Source: Methanothrix sp. (GTDB taxonomy: Archaea; Halobacteriota; Methanosarcinia; Methanotrichales; Methanotrichaceae). Taken from it: a stretch of 64,000 nt of DNA. Below are positions 34,188 to 42,058 of this stretch, piece by piece. The stretch spans positions 46,162 through 110,161 of the forward strand of contig JAPKYA010000045.1 of NCBI GenBank assembly GCA_026394565.1, in the 5' to 3' direction. The number at the start of each line of letters is the position of its first letter. Within the stretch, counting starts at the first letter, position 1. Below the pieces are notes generated by a model, which did not search any database, had not been told where the DNA came from, and saw nothing but the letters and a program-made list of their open reading frames with translations. The position numbers and the translations under genes were made by a program.

Positions 34188-34324
34188 AGTCAAGAATGTG
34201 GTGCTCTTGGGATTAAATGTCGAGCCGGGCGCGGGGCGAAAGTGTCTATGGGCTGAGGGGGCTTTCTCACCTAAATTCCGGCCTTTGCAGTAACCATTTT
34301 TCGTATTGAACTCTTCTGTCAGCG

Positions 34325-34948
34325 AAATTACCGAAGGATTTATATATTGCAAAGAGTCTCTTCATTCTGGATCGAGGATTCTACAGCGAGAGCAATATTA
34401 AAGAAATGACTGCCGAGAATATTGATTTCATTCTTCCGCTTCCGTTTAGCGTTAATGTCGGCAAGGGTCTTATCAGCGATACGAACAAGGATATCGAAAA
34501 TCCTGCCAATGCAAAGAGGTTCGGCGGAGACATATTCTATGTCTTGGAAAGCGAGGCCCTGATTGGTGAAGTTAATGCCTATGGATATGAGGCTATGCCT
34601 CTGAGAGTACAGAAGATTGAAACGCTTCAGGGCTTGCTATTCATTTTCTTCGTATCGTTGATCATGAGAGCGATATTGCTTAGAAAGGCCAGGGACTCGG
34701 AGCTGCTTGATAAAAAATCCATTGAAGAGATTCTCTTGGAACTGGCAAAGCTCAGGGCAGTTAAAGTCGGCGGCAAATGGAGGTTAACGGCGATCTCAAA
34801 AAAACAGAGAACTATCCTGGAGAAGATGAAGATTGTAATTGCCCGATACTTGTCCGCCATAGGCTTCCACGATGTTACCGACATCGATCGTGGGGTCCAG
34901 GAACCCTGGAGGATATTTCTTTGGGTTAGCCGAAGTCAGGTAGACTGA
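34325..34948 (+). pseudogene. IS1634-family transposase remnant
   Basis: The frame is open upstream of the track's ATG and contains FILDRGFYSESNIKEM, the second DDE-region motif of IS4/IS1634 transposases, then the C-terminal part (GLLFIFFVSLIMRAILL, SIEEILLELAKLRAVKVGGKWRLTAISKKQRTIL). The N-terminal half is missing, and the middle is shortened between YEAMPLR and VQKIETLQG, which removes the catalytic Glu region. It is a relic, different in sequence from the intact IS1634-type element at 53.7-55.7 kb. It borders the transglutaminase cluster. Confidence 0.72.
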
Positions 34949-35069
34949 TATTGTTTTGCCTCTTGCATTTCAGTTGGCCCCTGCACGACTCTATCTACAT
35001 AAACGTTCCACCCCCATGCCCCGATCCGATTGAATTTGCTGATAGCTGTTCCCTGAATCGTAATGTCCC

Positions 35070-35216
35070 CTAAGTACCCGATCCATTGGCTGGTGGAGTC
35101 ACAACTGGGGCCGGATTATTTCCTGGTAATTTTTTACCTATGGCCATTCCTGCACTCGCAAACAGCAGTAGTGTAACCACTATTGCCAGTATTCCTATTT
35201 TTTTATACATGTCCAT
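35070..35216 (-). CDS. Small exported or membrane-anchored peptide, 48 aa
   Basis: This gene is absent from the ORF track. The product MDMYKKIGILAIVVTLLLFASAGMAIG has a basic start and one hydrophobic segment ending near an alanine-rich site, like a signal peptide or single anchor. A short proline- and asparagine-rich tail (KKLPGNNPAPVVTPPANGSGT) follows. It begins 41 bases after the stop of a winged-helix gene on the same strand, so the two may form a small operon. The function is unknown. Confidence 0.5.
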   Translation of the reverse strand: MDMYKKIGILAIVVTLLLFASAGMAIGKKLPGNNPAPVVTPPANGSGT

Positions 35217-35257
35217 TACTACCATATCTTCAGCTTCGACAGCATCCTATCAGATGT

Positions 35258-35512
35258 CTATCTCTTTTCCTTCAATCGTTGTCGTCCCAATTCTGTGATG
35301 TAAACCTTTGAGATGGAATTGGGAAGCGTTAAACTCGACGGATACTCGCTGGTTATAACGTCAACATATCTGGATTTTTTCAGGAGCTTTAAACGATCTC
35401 CAAGTTCCATTTCGTTAAGCCTCAGAATTTCATTGACTTTGACCGGACTGACAAAAGACTTCGGTGAGACTGTACTGATGGCTTCAAGAATCTTGATATC
35501 TGTTTCGTCCAT
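35258..35512 (-). CDS. Winged-helix regulator
   Basis: I start at the ATG at 35512 (MDETDIKILEA), which has TTGGAG about nine bases upstream; the longer track frame is unlikely to be coding. The 84 residues read as a MarR-like or DUF-type winged helix: DIKILEAISTVSPKSFVSPVKVNEILRLNEMELGDRLKLLKKSRYVDVI, then a wing and KVYITELGRQRLKEK. It lies divergent to the first transglutaminase gene and could regulate it or the 48-aa peptide downstream. Confidence 0.62.
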   Translation of the reverse strand: MDETDIKILEAISTVSPKSFVSPVKVNEILRLNEMELGDRLKLLKKSRYVDVITSEYPSSLTLPNSISKVYITELGRQRLKEKR

Positions 35513-35645
35513 AAATCTCATCTCCAATTTAGATATAGGTCTAATATGATTTATAATGTTGCTAATTCGACGAGCCAGGCCTCGCGCCTGCTCACCGTGC
35601 AACTGCAGCGCATCGCTCTCGATGCAACCATGGAAAAGAGCCGAT

Positions 35646-35666
35646 TGCAAAATAGATATAGTAGTC
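35646..35666 (+). promoter_or_regulatory. Shared promoter element, copy 1 (transglutaminase gene 1)
   Basis: TGCAAAATAGATATAGTAGTC begins exactly 45 bases before the ATG at 35691. The core AAATAGATATA fits an archaeal TATA region. The same 21-mer occurs at the same distance before two paralogous genes, while the sequence between element and ATG differs, so the element is conserved by selection or recent duplication. It predicts a 5' leader of roughly 15 bases. Confidence 0.75.
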
Positions 35667-35690
35667 GGATGTAGTGTGTCCCTGATCGTT

Positions 35691-37463
35691 ATGTCCCATT
35701 GGTTTTTCTGGCTGTGCGCTGTCCTCTTGATTGGCTCAGGAGCAGCCGCAGACGTGCCTTTCGTCTTTGATAATAGTACCTCTGGAGTTGCTGGCTATTC
35801 AGCCGATCAATTGGAGAGCATGCGCGCCTCATATCCTGAGCTTTCAGGAGTGCCGTCTGTCTCCTCTCCATCCGACAGCGAGGTTCAGGAGCTGCCAATT
35901 GTTGGCGGCGGCAGTGCGCCTGTTGGAAAAACCGAGATGAAGGAAGATGATCTCAAGAAGGCAGTTAGCGCCAGGGTAGAGCCGGACAATTCTATGGTCC
36001 ACGAGGTAGCCCTCCTGCTTGTGGCCAAGTTTCCAGGAGACCTCACCATTGATCAGATATGCTCAATTTACAGCTATATGAAGAACGGAGAAGGATCAGT
36101 AAAAGGCTGGAGCTATGCCCGCGATCCCAGGGGCTCCGACTTCTTCATGTATGCCAACCAGTCCCTCAAGATCGGCGGCAAAGCCAGTTGCTCAGGCGTT
36201 GGCGACTGCGATGATTTTGCCATACTCATGTCGGCGCTTGTGGAGTCTATCGGCGGAACCACACGAATTATCTTTGTCCAAAACAAAACCGTTGGAGGGC
36301 ATGCTTATGCAGAGGTCTATCTCGGAAATCTCAGCGATCAGAACAGTCAGGTAGATGAGATTATCAACTGGCTGAAGCAGAAATTCAATACGGATAGGAT
36401 CTATACTCACGTCATCACGGATACAAAGGATGTCTGGCTTAACCTGGACTGGGGAGTAGATGAAAAAGGAACGGCACATCCAGGCGGGCCTTATTTCCAG
36501 GGAGACCGGCACATCGTCGTCTGTGCGAGAGAGCAGTTTGGAAAGACTTCCTTAAGATTATCGGCGACAATGAAAGAAGGAGTTGAACTGAGCCCGGCCA
36601 TTTCATTGAATATAACCACGGATGAAATTGAAAACAAATCTGCAGAGGTCTGGTTTAATAAGGGATTTGCTTTGAATAGCCTGGGCAAGTACGATGAGGC
36701 CATCCAAGCCTATGAAGAGGCCATCAGGCTAGGTCCCAACTATGCTAAGGCCTGGAACAACAAAGGCATTGCTCTCGATAATCAGGGCAAGCACGGCGAG
36801 GCCATCAAGGCCTATGACGAGGCTATCAGGCTAGACCCTAACGATGCCGATGCCTGGAACAACAAAGGCACTACACTGGGCAGAGACCTAGGCAAGTACG
36901 ATGAAGCCATTCAAGTTTTCGATGAAGCCATCAGGCTAAATCCCAACCATGTCAAGGCCTGGAGCAACAAAGGCATTGCTCTCGCTGGTCAGGGCAAGTA
37001 CGATGAGGCCATCCAAGCCTATGACGAAGCTATCAGGCTGTATCCGAACCTTGCAGAGCCTTGGAGCAACAAAGGCATCGCGCTCAAAAACCAGGGCAAG
37101 TACGATGAGGCTATCAAGTGCTACGACGAGGCTATCAGGCTCGATCCCAACTATGCCAAGGCCTGGAACAACAAGGGTGGAACTCTTGGCCAACAGGGCA
37201 AGTACGAAGAGGCCATCAAAGCCTGTGACGAGGCCATCAGGCTCGATCCCAACTATGCCATGGCCTGGAGCAACAAAGGCAATGCTCTAGTTTCTTTAGG
37301 CAAATACGACGATGCCCTCCTGGCATATGACAAAGCTATCAGACTAGATCCCAACTATGTCGTGGCATGGACCAACAAGGGCGAGGCTCTCAGAGCACTG
37401 GGAAGGATTACAGAATCCAATGCAGCCTACGCCAGGGCGCGAGAACTGGATTATAGCGAATAG
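35691..37463 (+). CDS. Secreted transglutaminase-like protein with eight TPR repeats
   Basis: I start at the ATG at 35691 (MSHWFFWLCAVLLIGSGAAADVPF), which gives a signal peptide; the track's extra 45 codons cover the promoter. The 590-residue protein has a transglutaminase-like domain with the catalytic triad Cys173 (GDCDDFAIL), His204 (GHAYAEVYL) and Asp253 (WLNLDW). From about residue 320 it has eight 34-residue TPR units (YDEAIQAYEEAIRLGPNYAKAWNNKG). The domain may act as a cysteine protease or cross-linking enzyme outside the membrane, with TPRs holding partners. It is the first of four paralogs, driven by a promoter shared with two of them. Confidence 0.82.
   Translation: MSHWFFWLCAVLLIGSGAAADVPFVFDNSTSGVAGYSADQLESMRASYPELSGVPSVSSPSDSEVQELPIVGGGSAPVGKTEMKEDDLKKAVSARVEPDNSMVHEVALLLVAKFPGDLTIDQICSIYSYMKNGEGSVKGWSYARDPRGSDFFMYANQSLKIGGKASCSGVGDCDDFAILMSALVESIGGTTRIIFVQNKTVGGHAYAEVYLGNLSDQNSQVDEIINWLKQKFNTDRIYTHVITDTKDVWLNLDWGVDEKGTAHPGGPYFQGDRHIVVCAREQFGKTSLRLSATMKEGVELSPAISLNITTDEIENKSAEVWFNKGFALNSLGKYDEAIQAYEEAIRLGPNYAKAWNNKGIALDNQGKHGEAIKAYDEAIRLDPNDADAWNNKGTTLGRDLGKYDEAIQVFDEAIRLNPNHVKAWSNKGIALAGQGKYDEAIQAYDEAIRLYPNLAEPWSNKGIALKNQGKYDEAIKCYDEAIRLDPNYAKAWNNKGGTLGQQGKYEEAIKACDEAIRLDPNYAMAWSNKGNALVSLGKYDDALLAYDKAIRLDPNYVVAWTNKGEALRALGRITESNAAYARARELDYSE
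36640..37450 (+). repeat. Tandem 102-bp repeats encoding TPR units
   Basis: Eight successive units of about 102 bases encode near-identical TPRs. DNA identity is high (for example GGCAAGTACGATGAGGCCATC and GCCTGGAGCAACAAAGGC recur). One unit is 3 bases longer (TTLGRDLGKY). Such repeats readily gain or lose units by recombination, so copy number may vary between strains. Confidence 0.75.
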
Positions 37464-37545
37464 ATGCTGATGCTGCCTTCGCCAAGTCCAGGGTGTTTGG
37501 ATACAGCGTCTGGAACCGGTAGTCATCTGATCCACTCGCCTTCAA

Positions 37546-37566
37546 TGCAAAATACATATAGTAGTT
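37546..37566 (+). promoter_or_regulatory. Shared promoter element, copy 2 (transglutaminase gene 2)
   Basis: TGCAAAATACATATAGTAGTT matches copy 1 in 19 of 21 bases and also starts exactly 45 bases before its ATG (37591). It would drive the second and third paralogs together, since these are separated by only two bases. Confidence 0.75.
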
Positions 37567-37590
37567 AGTAGTATTACTACTCAGATCTTT

Positions 37591-39060
37591 ATGTCCTCTC
37601 TTGCTCTCTGGCTTTGTATTGTTCTTTTGCTCGGATCGGGAATAGCTGCCGACATCCCCTGCGGCTACAACGAAACCGGCTTTCACGAGATCGCCGCGCC
37701 TGATATCTCCCCAGAGCAAATCCAGACGGTAACTTTAAGCGCGCTGTCTCAATATCCGGGCGCTCCCCTGGCAGGAGTTCCCCGATTATCTGAACCTGGC
37801 ATTGAGGTGAAGAGCAACATAGAACTGATCAACGATGCCGTGGACCCTCAGAATACTATCACTCGCAACAAGGCGGTTGAAATTGCCTCAGATGCTCCCG
37901 GACCGTTCAATATCGATCAGATCTGCTATATCTATAAATATGTCAGAGATAACTGGGAATATGTATCCGATCCGAGGGGAATCGATTATATCAGCTCGGG
38001 AAATAACACAATAGCGCTTTCTGAAAAGATCGCTGCTCGCCAGAATAGGAGCGTGGCTGGAGCCGGTGATTGTGATGATTATGCTGTGCTCACCGCATCT
38101 CTCATCGAGGCAATCGGAGGCGCTACAAGGGTGGTGCTGGCTTACGGTGGGGGAGAAGGCCATGCCTACACCGAGGTTTATCTGGGCGATATAGATTCAA
38201 ACTCAACCAAAGCCATTCTCAACTGGCTGCAGAGCAAATACAACAGCAACCTGGTTTATGGCCATCTGACGGAAGAGAACAGGACCTTCTGGCTCAACCT
38301 TGACTGGAACAGCACTCATCCAGGCGGCCCTCTTTACAAATCCCCCAAGCAATCCATAGCCTATGTGCGACAAAAATACCTGAAAACGCCGGTTGGCCTT
38401 CCACCTCAGTATGCTCCTCTGGTCAAGACTGGTATGCTGTCCTGCAAAGTCTCGGACGAGGAGGGCAATCCATTAGCCTCCACGGTGATGGTTGCCGGAG
38501 GCGACCGGCAGTTCCCTGTGAGCGTCGATCTTTCCGGGGGATTCAAACAAAAGCTTCCCGTAGGAGAATATACAGTAACGGCCAGCAAATCCAGCTATAA
38601 TTTCGATACAAAGGTTGTGACGATTCTTGAGGATCTGGAGGCGTCCGTCGATCTCACAGGAACACGTGAAAATGCACCCAATATCCAGATTGTCACCGAG
38701 GCGGTGGACCCTGTTAAACGCTGTGTCTATTACACCAGGGATGGTGAGAATCATCAGGTCTTCAAGATAAAGGTTTACATCACCGGTCCGGACAAGCAAA
38801 AAATCAAATCCGTCAAATACTCACTTCACCAGACCTTTGAGAAGCCGGAGCATGTCAGCACCGATGCCTCTAACAACTTTGAGATGATCATGTGGTCCTG
38901 GGGACGCTTCGTGATGCCCATCACAGTCACTACAATGGACGGAAATGAGTACGAGTACATGTATCCTTTTACCTTCCGCGCTCAATTGGAAGATGCCCAG
39001 AGAAGCGGCATCAGGTTCATAGATGCGACCAGCTCATGGGATGTTATCGGAGGATACTGA
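37591..39060 (+). CDS. Secreted transglutaminase-like protein with carboxypeptidase-regulatory-like and pYEATS-like domains
   Basis: The 489-residue protein has a signal peptide (SSLALWLCIVLLLGSGIAADIPC) and a complete transglutaminase triad (GDCDDYAVL, GHAYTEVYL, WLNLDW). After the enzyme domain comes a beta-sandwich (LSCKVSDEEGNPLASTVMVAGG, KLPVGEYTVTASKSSY) of the carboxypeptidase-regulatory type. The end resembles the prokaryotic YEATS fold (KSVKYSLHQTF, then FEMIMWSWGRFVMPITVTTMDGNEYEYMYPFTF). pYEATS domains are proposed peptide or surface sensors. The C-terminal call is by pattern and needs a profile search. The next paralog begins two bases after the stop. Confidence 0.8.
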   Translation: MSSLALWLCIVLLLGSGIAADIPCGYNETGFHEIAAPDISPEQIQTVTLSALSQYPGAPLAGVPRLSEPGIEVKSNIELINDAVDPQNTITRNKAVEIASDAPGPFNIDQICYIYKYVRDNWEYVSDPRGIDYISSGNNTIALSEKIAARQNRSVAGAGDCDDYAVLTASLIEAIGGATRVVLAYGGGEGHAYTEVYLGDIDSNSTKAILNWLQSKYNSNLVYGHLTEENRTFWLNLDWNSTHPGGPLYKSPKQSIAYVRQKYLKTPVGLPPQYAPLVKTGMLSCKVSDEEGNPLASTVMVAGGDRQFPVSVDLSGGFKQKLPVGEYTVTASKSSYNFDTKVVTILEDLEASVDLTGTRENAPNIQIVTEAVDPVKRCVYYTRDGENHQVFKIKVYITGPDKQKIKSVKYSLHQTFEKPEHVSTDASNNFEMIMWSWGRFVMPITVTTMDGNEYEYMYPFTFRAQLEDAQRSGIRFIDATSSWDVIGGY

Positions 39061-39062
39061 TC

Positions 39063-40787
39063 ATGTTCCATCGAGCGCTCTGGCTGTATATCTTTTTCCT
39101 GATGGGATCCGCAGCGGCGGCAGATGTACCCTTCGTATTCGATGCAAGAACCTCAGAAATGGCAGGCTACACCCCGGCTCAACTGGAGCAAGCCTCTGTC
39201 GCCTCTTTGGATCTTGTAGGAATTCCCTCTGTTTCCATCCCATCCGACAACGAGAGCCTTTATTTTCCCATTACAGGCGGTGGCGATAGTCCGGAAGGTA
39301 AAATAGAAAAAAACGTCGGCGAGCTAAAGAAAGCATTAAACTCCAGGGTGGAGCCTGATAATCCCATCGTCCATAGGGAGGCTTTATCTCTGGCAGCCCA
39401 GAATCCGGGCGATTATACAATTGAGCAAGTCAGTGCAATTTATAGCTATCTGAAAGAAAATTGGCGTTATGTAAGGGACCCTAGGGGCGTCGATTATCTA
39501 AATTATGCCAATGAAACCCTTGCGATCGGAACGGACACTAAATGCGTAGGTGCAGGCGACTGTGACGATTTTGCCATTCTTATGTCGGCGCTTGTGGAAT
39601 CAGTAGGTGGAACTACAAGAATTATTCTAGCACGTAACATTAGCTCGGGAGGACATGCCTATGCCGAGGTCTACTTAGGCCAGCTCAATGCACCGGATAG
39701 CCATGTGTACGACATTTTTGACTGGTTAATGCAAAAATTCAAGACAGACAAAATTTTTGCTCATATTGATACAGAAACAAATGATGTATGGCTTAATCTG
39801 GATTGGGGGAAAGACGGGTTGGGCAATGTCCATCCGGGTGGGCCATTCTATCAGGGAGATATTCATTATGTTCTTTGCATCAGAGATCTTCTTAGAAAAA
39901 CGCCATTGAAGGTTCCGGAGGGTTTCGAGCCAAACAAGCCTCCTGTTAGTTCAAACTTGAGAACCAGCTCAAAAGAAGCTTATGCCTTGAACCAGAAGGC
40001 CTCTGCATTATACAAATTGGGTAGAAATGAAGAGGCCCTTGAGGCATCAGAAAAGGCCGTCGAGATTGATCCAAACTACGCCGTAGCTTGGGTCAACAAC
40101 GCAGCCGCTCTGCTTAAATTGAAAAGATACGATGAGGCTCTGCAAGCATCAGAGAAGGCCATTGAGCTGGATCCGAATTATGCCATCGCCTGGAACAACA
40201 AAGCAGCAGCTCTTCATAATCTAGGAAGAAACGACGAAGCACTGGATGCCTCTGAAAAGGCCATCGAACTGGATGCGAATTTTGCGAACCCTTGGGTTAA
40301 TATTGCTGATATTTTAATCGAATTGAAGAGATACGATGAATCTATACAGGCATCGGAAAAGGCCATAGGGATTGATCCAAATTACGCATCGCCTTGGAAC
40401 AATAAAGCAGTAGCTCTCCTTCGTTTGAAAAGAAACAATGAGTCTCTGCAGGCATCAGAAAAGGCCCTCGAGATTGATCCAGGTTTCGCACTGGCTTGGG
40501 TCAACAAAGCAGCAGCTCTCCTTAATTTGGGAAGATACGAAGATAGTCTGCAGGCTTCCGAAAAATCCATCGAACTGGACTCGAAAAACGCAATAGCCTG
40601 GAACAATAAAGGCTATGCACTCTATAAACAAGGCAAGTTTGATGAGGCTGTGCAGGCATATAATAAATGCATTGAGCTGGACCCGAAATACGAAAAAGTC
40701 TGGAACAACATGGGTACAGTCCTGTTGGCGCTTAACCGTGGAGATGAGGCAGACGCAGCTTTCGCCAGAGCCGGTGAGTTGAGCTGA
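39063..40787 (+). CDS. Secreted transglutaminase-like protein with eight TPR repeats, second TPR paralog
   Basis: I start at the ATG at 39063 (MFHRALWLYIFFLMGSAAAADVPF), which matches the signal peptides of its paralogs and follows GGAGG. The 574-residue protein has the triad in GDCDDFAIL, GHAYAEVYL and WLNLDW. From residue about 305 it has eight TPRs of a different consensus (YDEALQASEKAIELDPNYAIAWNNKAAAL) from those of gene 1. It has no promoter element of its own and is translationally close to gene 2, so they form an operon. Different TPR surfaces in the two paralogs suggest different partners. Confidence 0.82.
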   Translation: MFHRALWLYIFFLMGSAAAADVPFVFDARTSEMAGYTPAQLEQASVASLDLVGIPSVSIPSDNESLYFPITGGGDSPEGKIEKNVGELKKALNSRVEPDNPIVHREALSLAAQNPGDYTIEQVSAIYSYLKENWRYVRDPRGVDYLNYANETLAIGTDTKCVGAGDCDDFAILMSALVESVGGTTRIILARNISSGGHAYAEVYLGQLNAPDSHVYDIFDWLMQKFKTDKIFAHIDTETNDVWLNLDWGKDGLGNVHPGGPFYQGDIHYVLCIRDLLRKTPLKVPEGFEPNKPPVSSNLRTSSKEAYALNQKASALYKLGRNEEALEASEKAVEIDPNYAVAWVNNAAALLKLKRYDEALQASEKAIELDPNYAIAWNNKAAALHNLGRNDEALDASEKAIELDANFANPWVNIADILIELKRYDESIQASEKAIGIDPNYASPWNNKAVALLRLKRNNESLQASEKALEIDPGFALAWVNKAAALLNLGRYEDSLQASEKSIELDSKNAIAWNNKGYALYKQGKFDEAVQAYNKCIELDPKYEKVWNNMGTVLLALNRGDEADAAFARAGELS

Positions 40788-40808
40788 ATAGAGGATAAGC
40801 TCCTTCAA

Positions 40809-40829
40809 TGCAAAATAGATATAGTAGTC
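40809..40829 (+). promoter_or_regulatory. Shared promoter element, copy 3 (transglutaminase gene 4)
   Basis: TGCAAAATAGATATAGTAGTC is identical to copy 1 over all 21 bases and again begins 45 bases before the start codon (40854). The preceding TTCAA is also shared with copy 2. Confidence 0.75.
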
Positions 40830-40853
40830 AAGACCACGACATTCCAGGTCATC

Positions 40854-41891
40854 ATGTTCCACAGAGCCCTCTGGCTGTGCATAGTACTCCTGATTGGATC
40901 AGGGTTGGCGGACGATGTGCCTTTCGTCTTTGACGAGAGCACATCTGCGGTAGCTGGCTATTCCTCAGATCAGATTGAGCAGGCATCTTCAAATTCTTCC
41001 GACCTCGTCGGAGTGCCGTTGATATCCGCACCGTCCGATAGCGAGGTTCTTGAGTTTCCCATTACCGGTGGCAGCGATGCTCCAGACGGCAAAGTAGACA
41101 AGAATGTGGGGGAACTAAAGGTCGTCCTCAACTCCAGAATCGAGCCGGACAATCCTACCGTTCGCCATGAGGCGCTCTTGCTCGCAGGCAAGCATCCTGG
41201 AGACTATACCATTGAACAGGTCAGTGCCATTTACAGCTATCTTAAGAGCGGGGATGACAGAAAGATGGGCTGGAGCTATGTAAGGGACCCGCGAGGTGTT
41301 GACTACTTCAATAATGCCAGCGAATCCCTGGGCGCTGGAAAGGAGATCGGATGCGCGGGCATTGGCGACGGCGACGATTTTGCCATTCTCATGTCTGCGC
41401 TTGTTGAGTCCATCGGCGGCACCACGCGAATTATTCTCGCTCATAATAACAGCACAGGAGGGCACGCATACACCGAGGTTTTTTTGGGCGGTCTTGCGGC
41501 CAGGGGCAATCAGGTCGAAGACATCACCAAATATCTCAGGCAAGAGTTTCGCACAGTGAAGATCTATACTCATATCGATACTGATACAAAAGACGTTTGG
41601 CTGAACCTTGATTGGGGCACAGACGAAAAGGGGAATGCTCATCCAGGCGGGCCATTCTTCCAGGGTGACAAGCACATTGTCCTTTGCATGAGAGATAGGT
41701 TTGGAAAGACGCCGCTTAAGTTGCCTGAGGGATATGCGAAGAGCACTCTGCCGGATGTGGAAAAATTTGGGCTGATTGCGGTGCTGGGAAATCTGTCTAA
41801 TCCCAAGAACTCTGTGGCATTCAGCCCAGATGGTCGCACCCTGGCCTCGGGGAGCGGTGACGGCACCATCCGCCTGTGGAAGGTGGCATGA
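40854..41891 (+). CDS. Catalytically dead transglutaminase-like paralog with a single WD40-like tail
   Basis: The 345-residue protein has a signal peptide (MFHRALWLCIVLLIGSGLADD) and the same domain as its neighbours, but the catalytic Cys is replaced: residue 173 is Gly (GIGDGDDFAIL, codon GGC where the paralogs have TGC or TGT). His (GHAYTEVFL) and Asp (WLNLDW) remain. Instead of TPRs it ends with one WD40-type unit, NSVAFSPDGRTLASGSGDGTIRLWKVA, too little for a propeller. It may be a pseudoenzyme that binds the same substrates, or a truncated product of recombination. Confidence 0.82.
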   Translation: MFHRALWLCIVLLIGSGLADDVPFVFDESTSAVAGYSSDQIEQASSNSSDLVGVPLISAPSDSEVLEFPITGGSDAPDGKVDKNVGELKVVLNSRIEPDNPTVRHEALLLAGKHPGDYTIEQVSAIYSYLKSGDDRKMGWSYVRDPRGVDYFNNASESLGAGKEIGCAGIGDGDDFAILMSALVESIGGTTRIILAHNNSTGGHAYTEVFLGGLAARGNQVEDITKYLRQEFRTVKIYTHIDTDTKDVWLNLDWGTDEKGNAHPGGPFFQGDKHIVLCMRDRFGKTPLKLPEGYAKSTLPDVEKFGLIAVLGNLSNPKNSVAFSPDGRTLASGSGDGTIRLWKVA

Positions 41892-42058
41892 TCCGGCCCC
41901 GCTCCGAGGCTCTTGCTGTCCGGCTCTTGCGGCTGGCTGGAATGGAAAAAGTTCATATCAAATTTTGGCTCTTCCGATCCAGTCGCTGATGGAAGTGCTC
42001 TCTTCCGCCTCCCCCGTAGTAATCATTAAAATAGCGGGAATGCCAATTATCTAAATCC

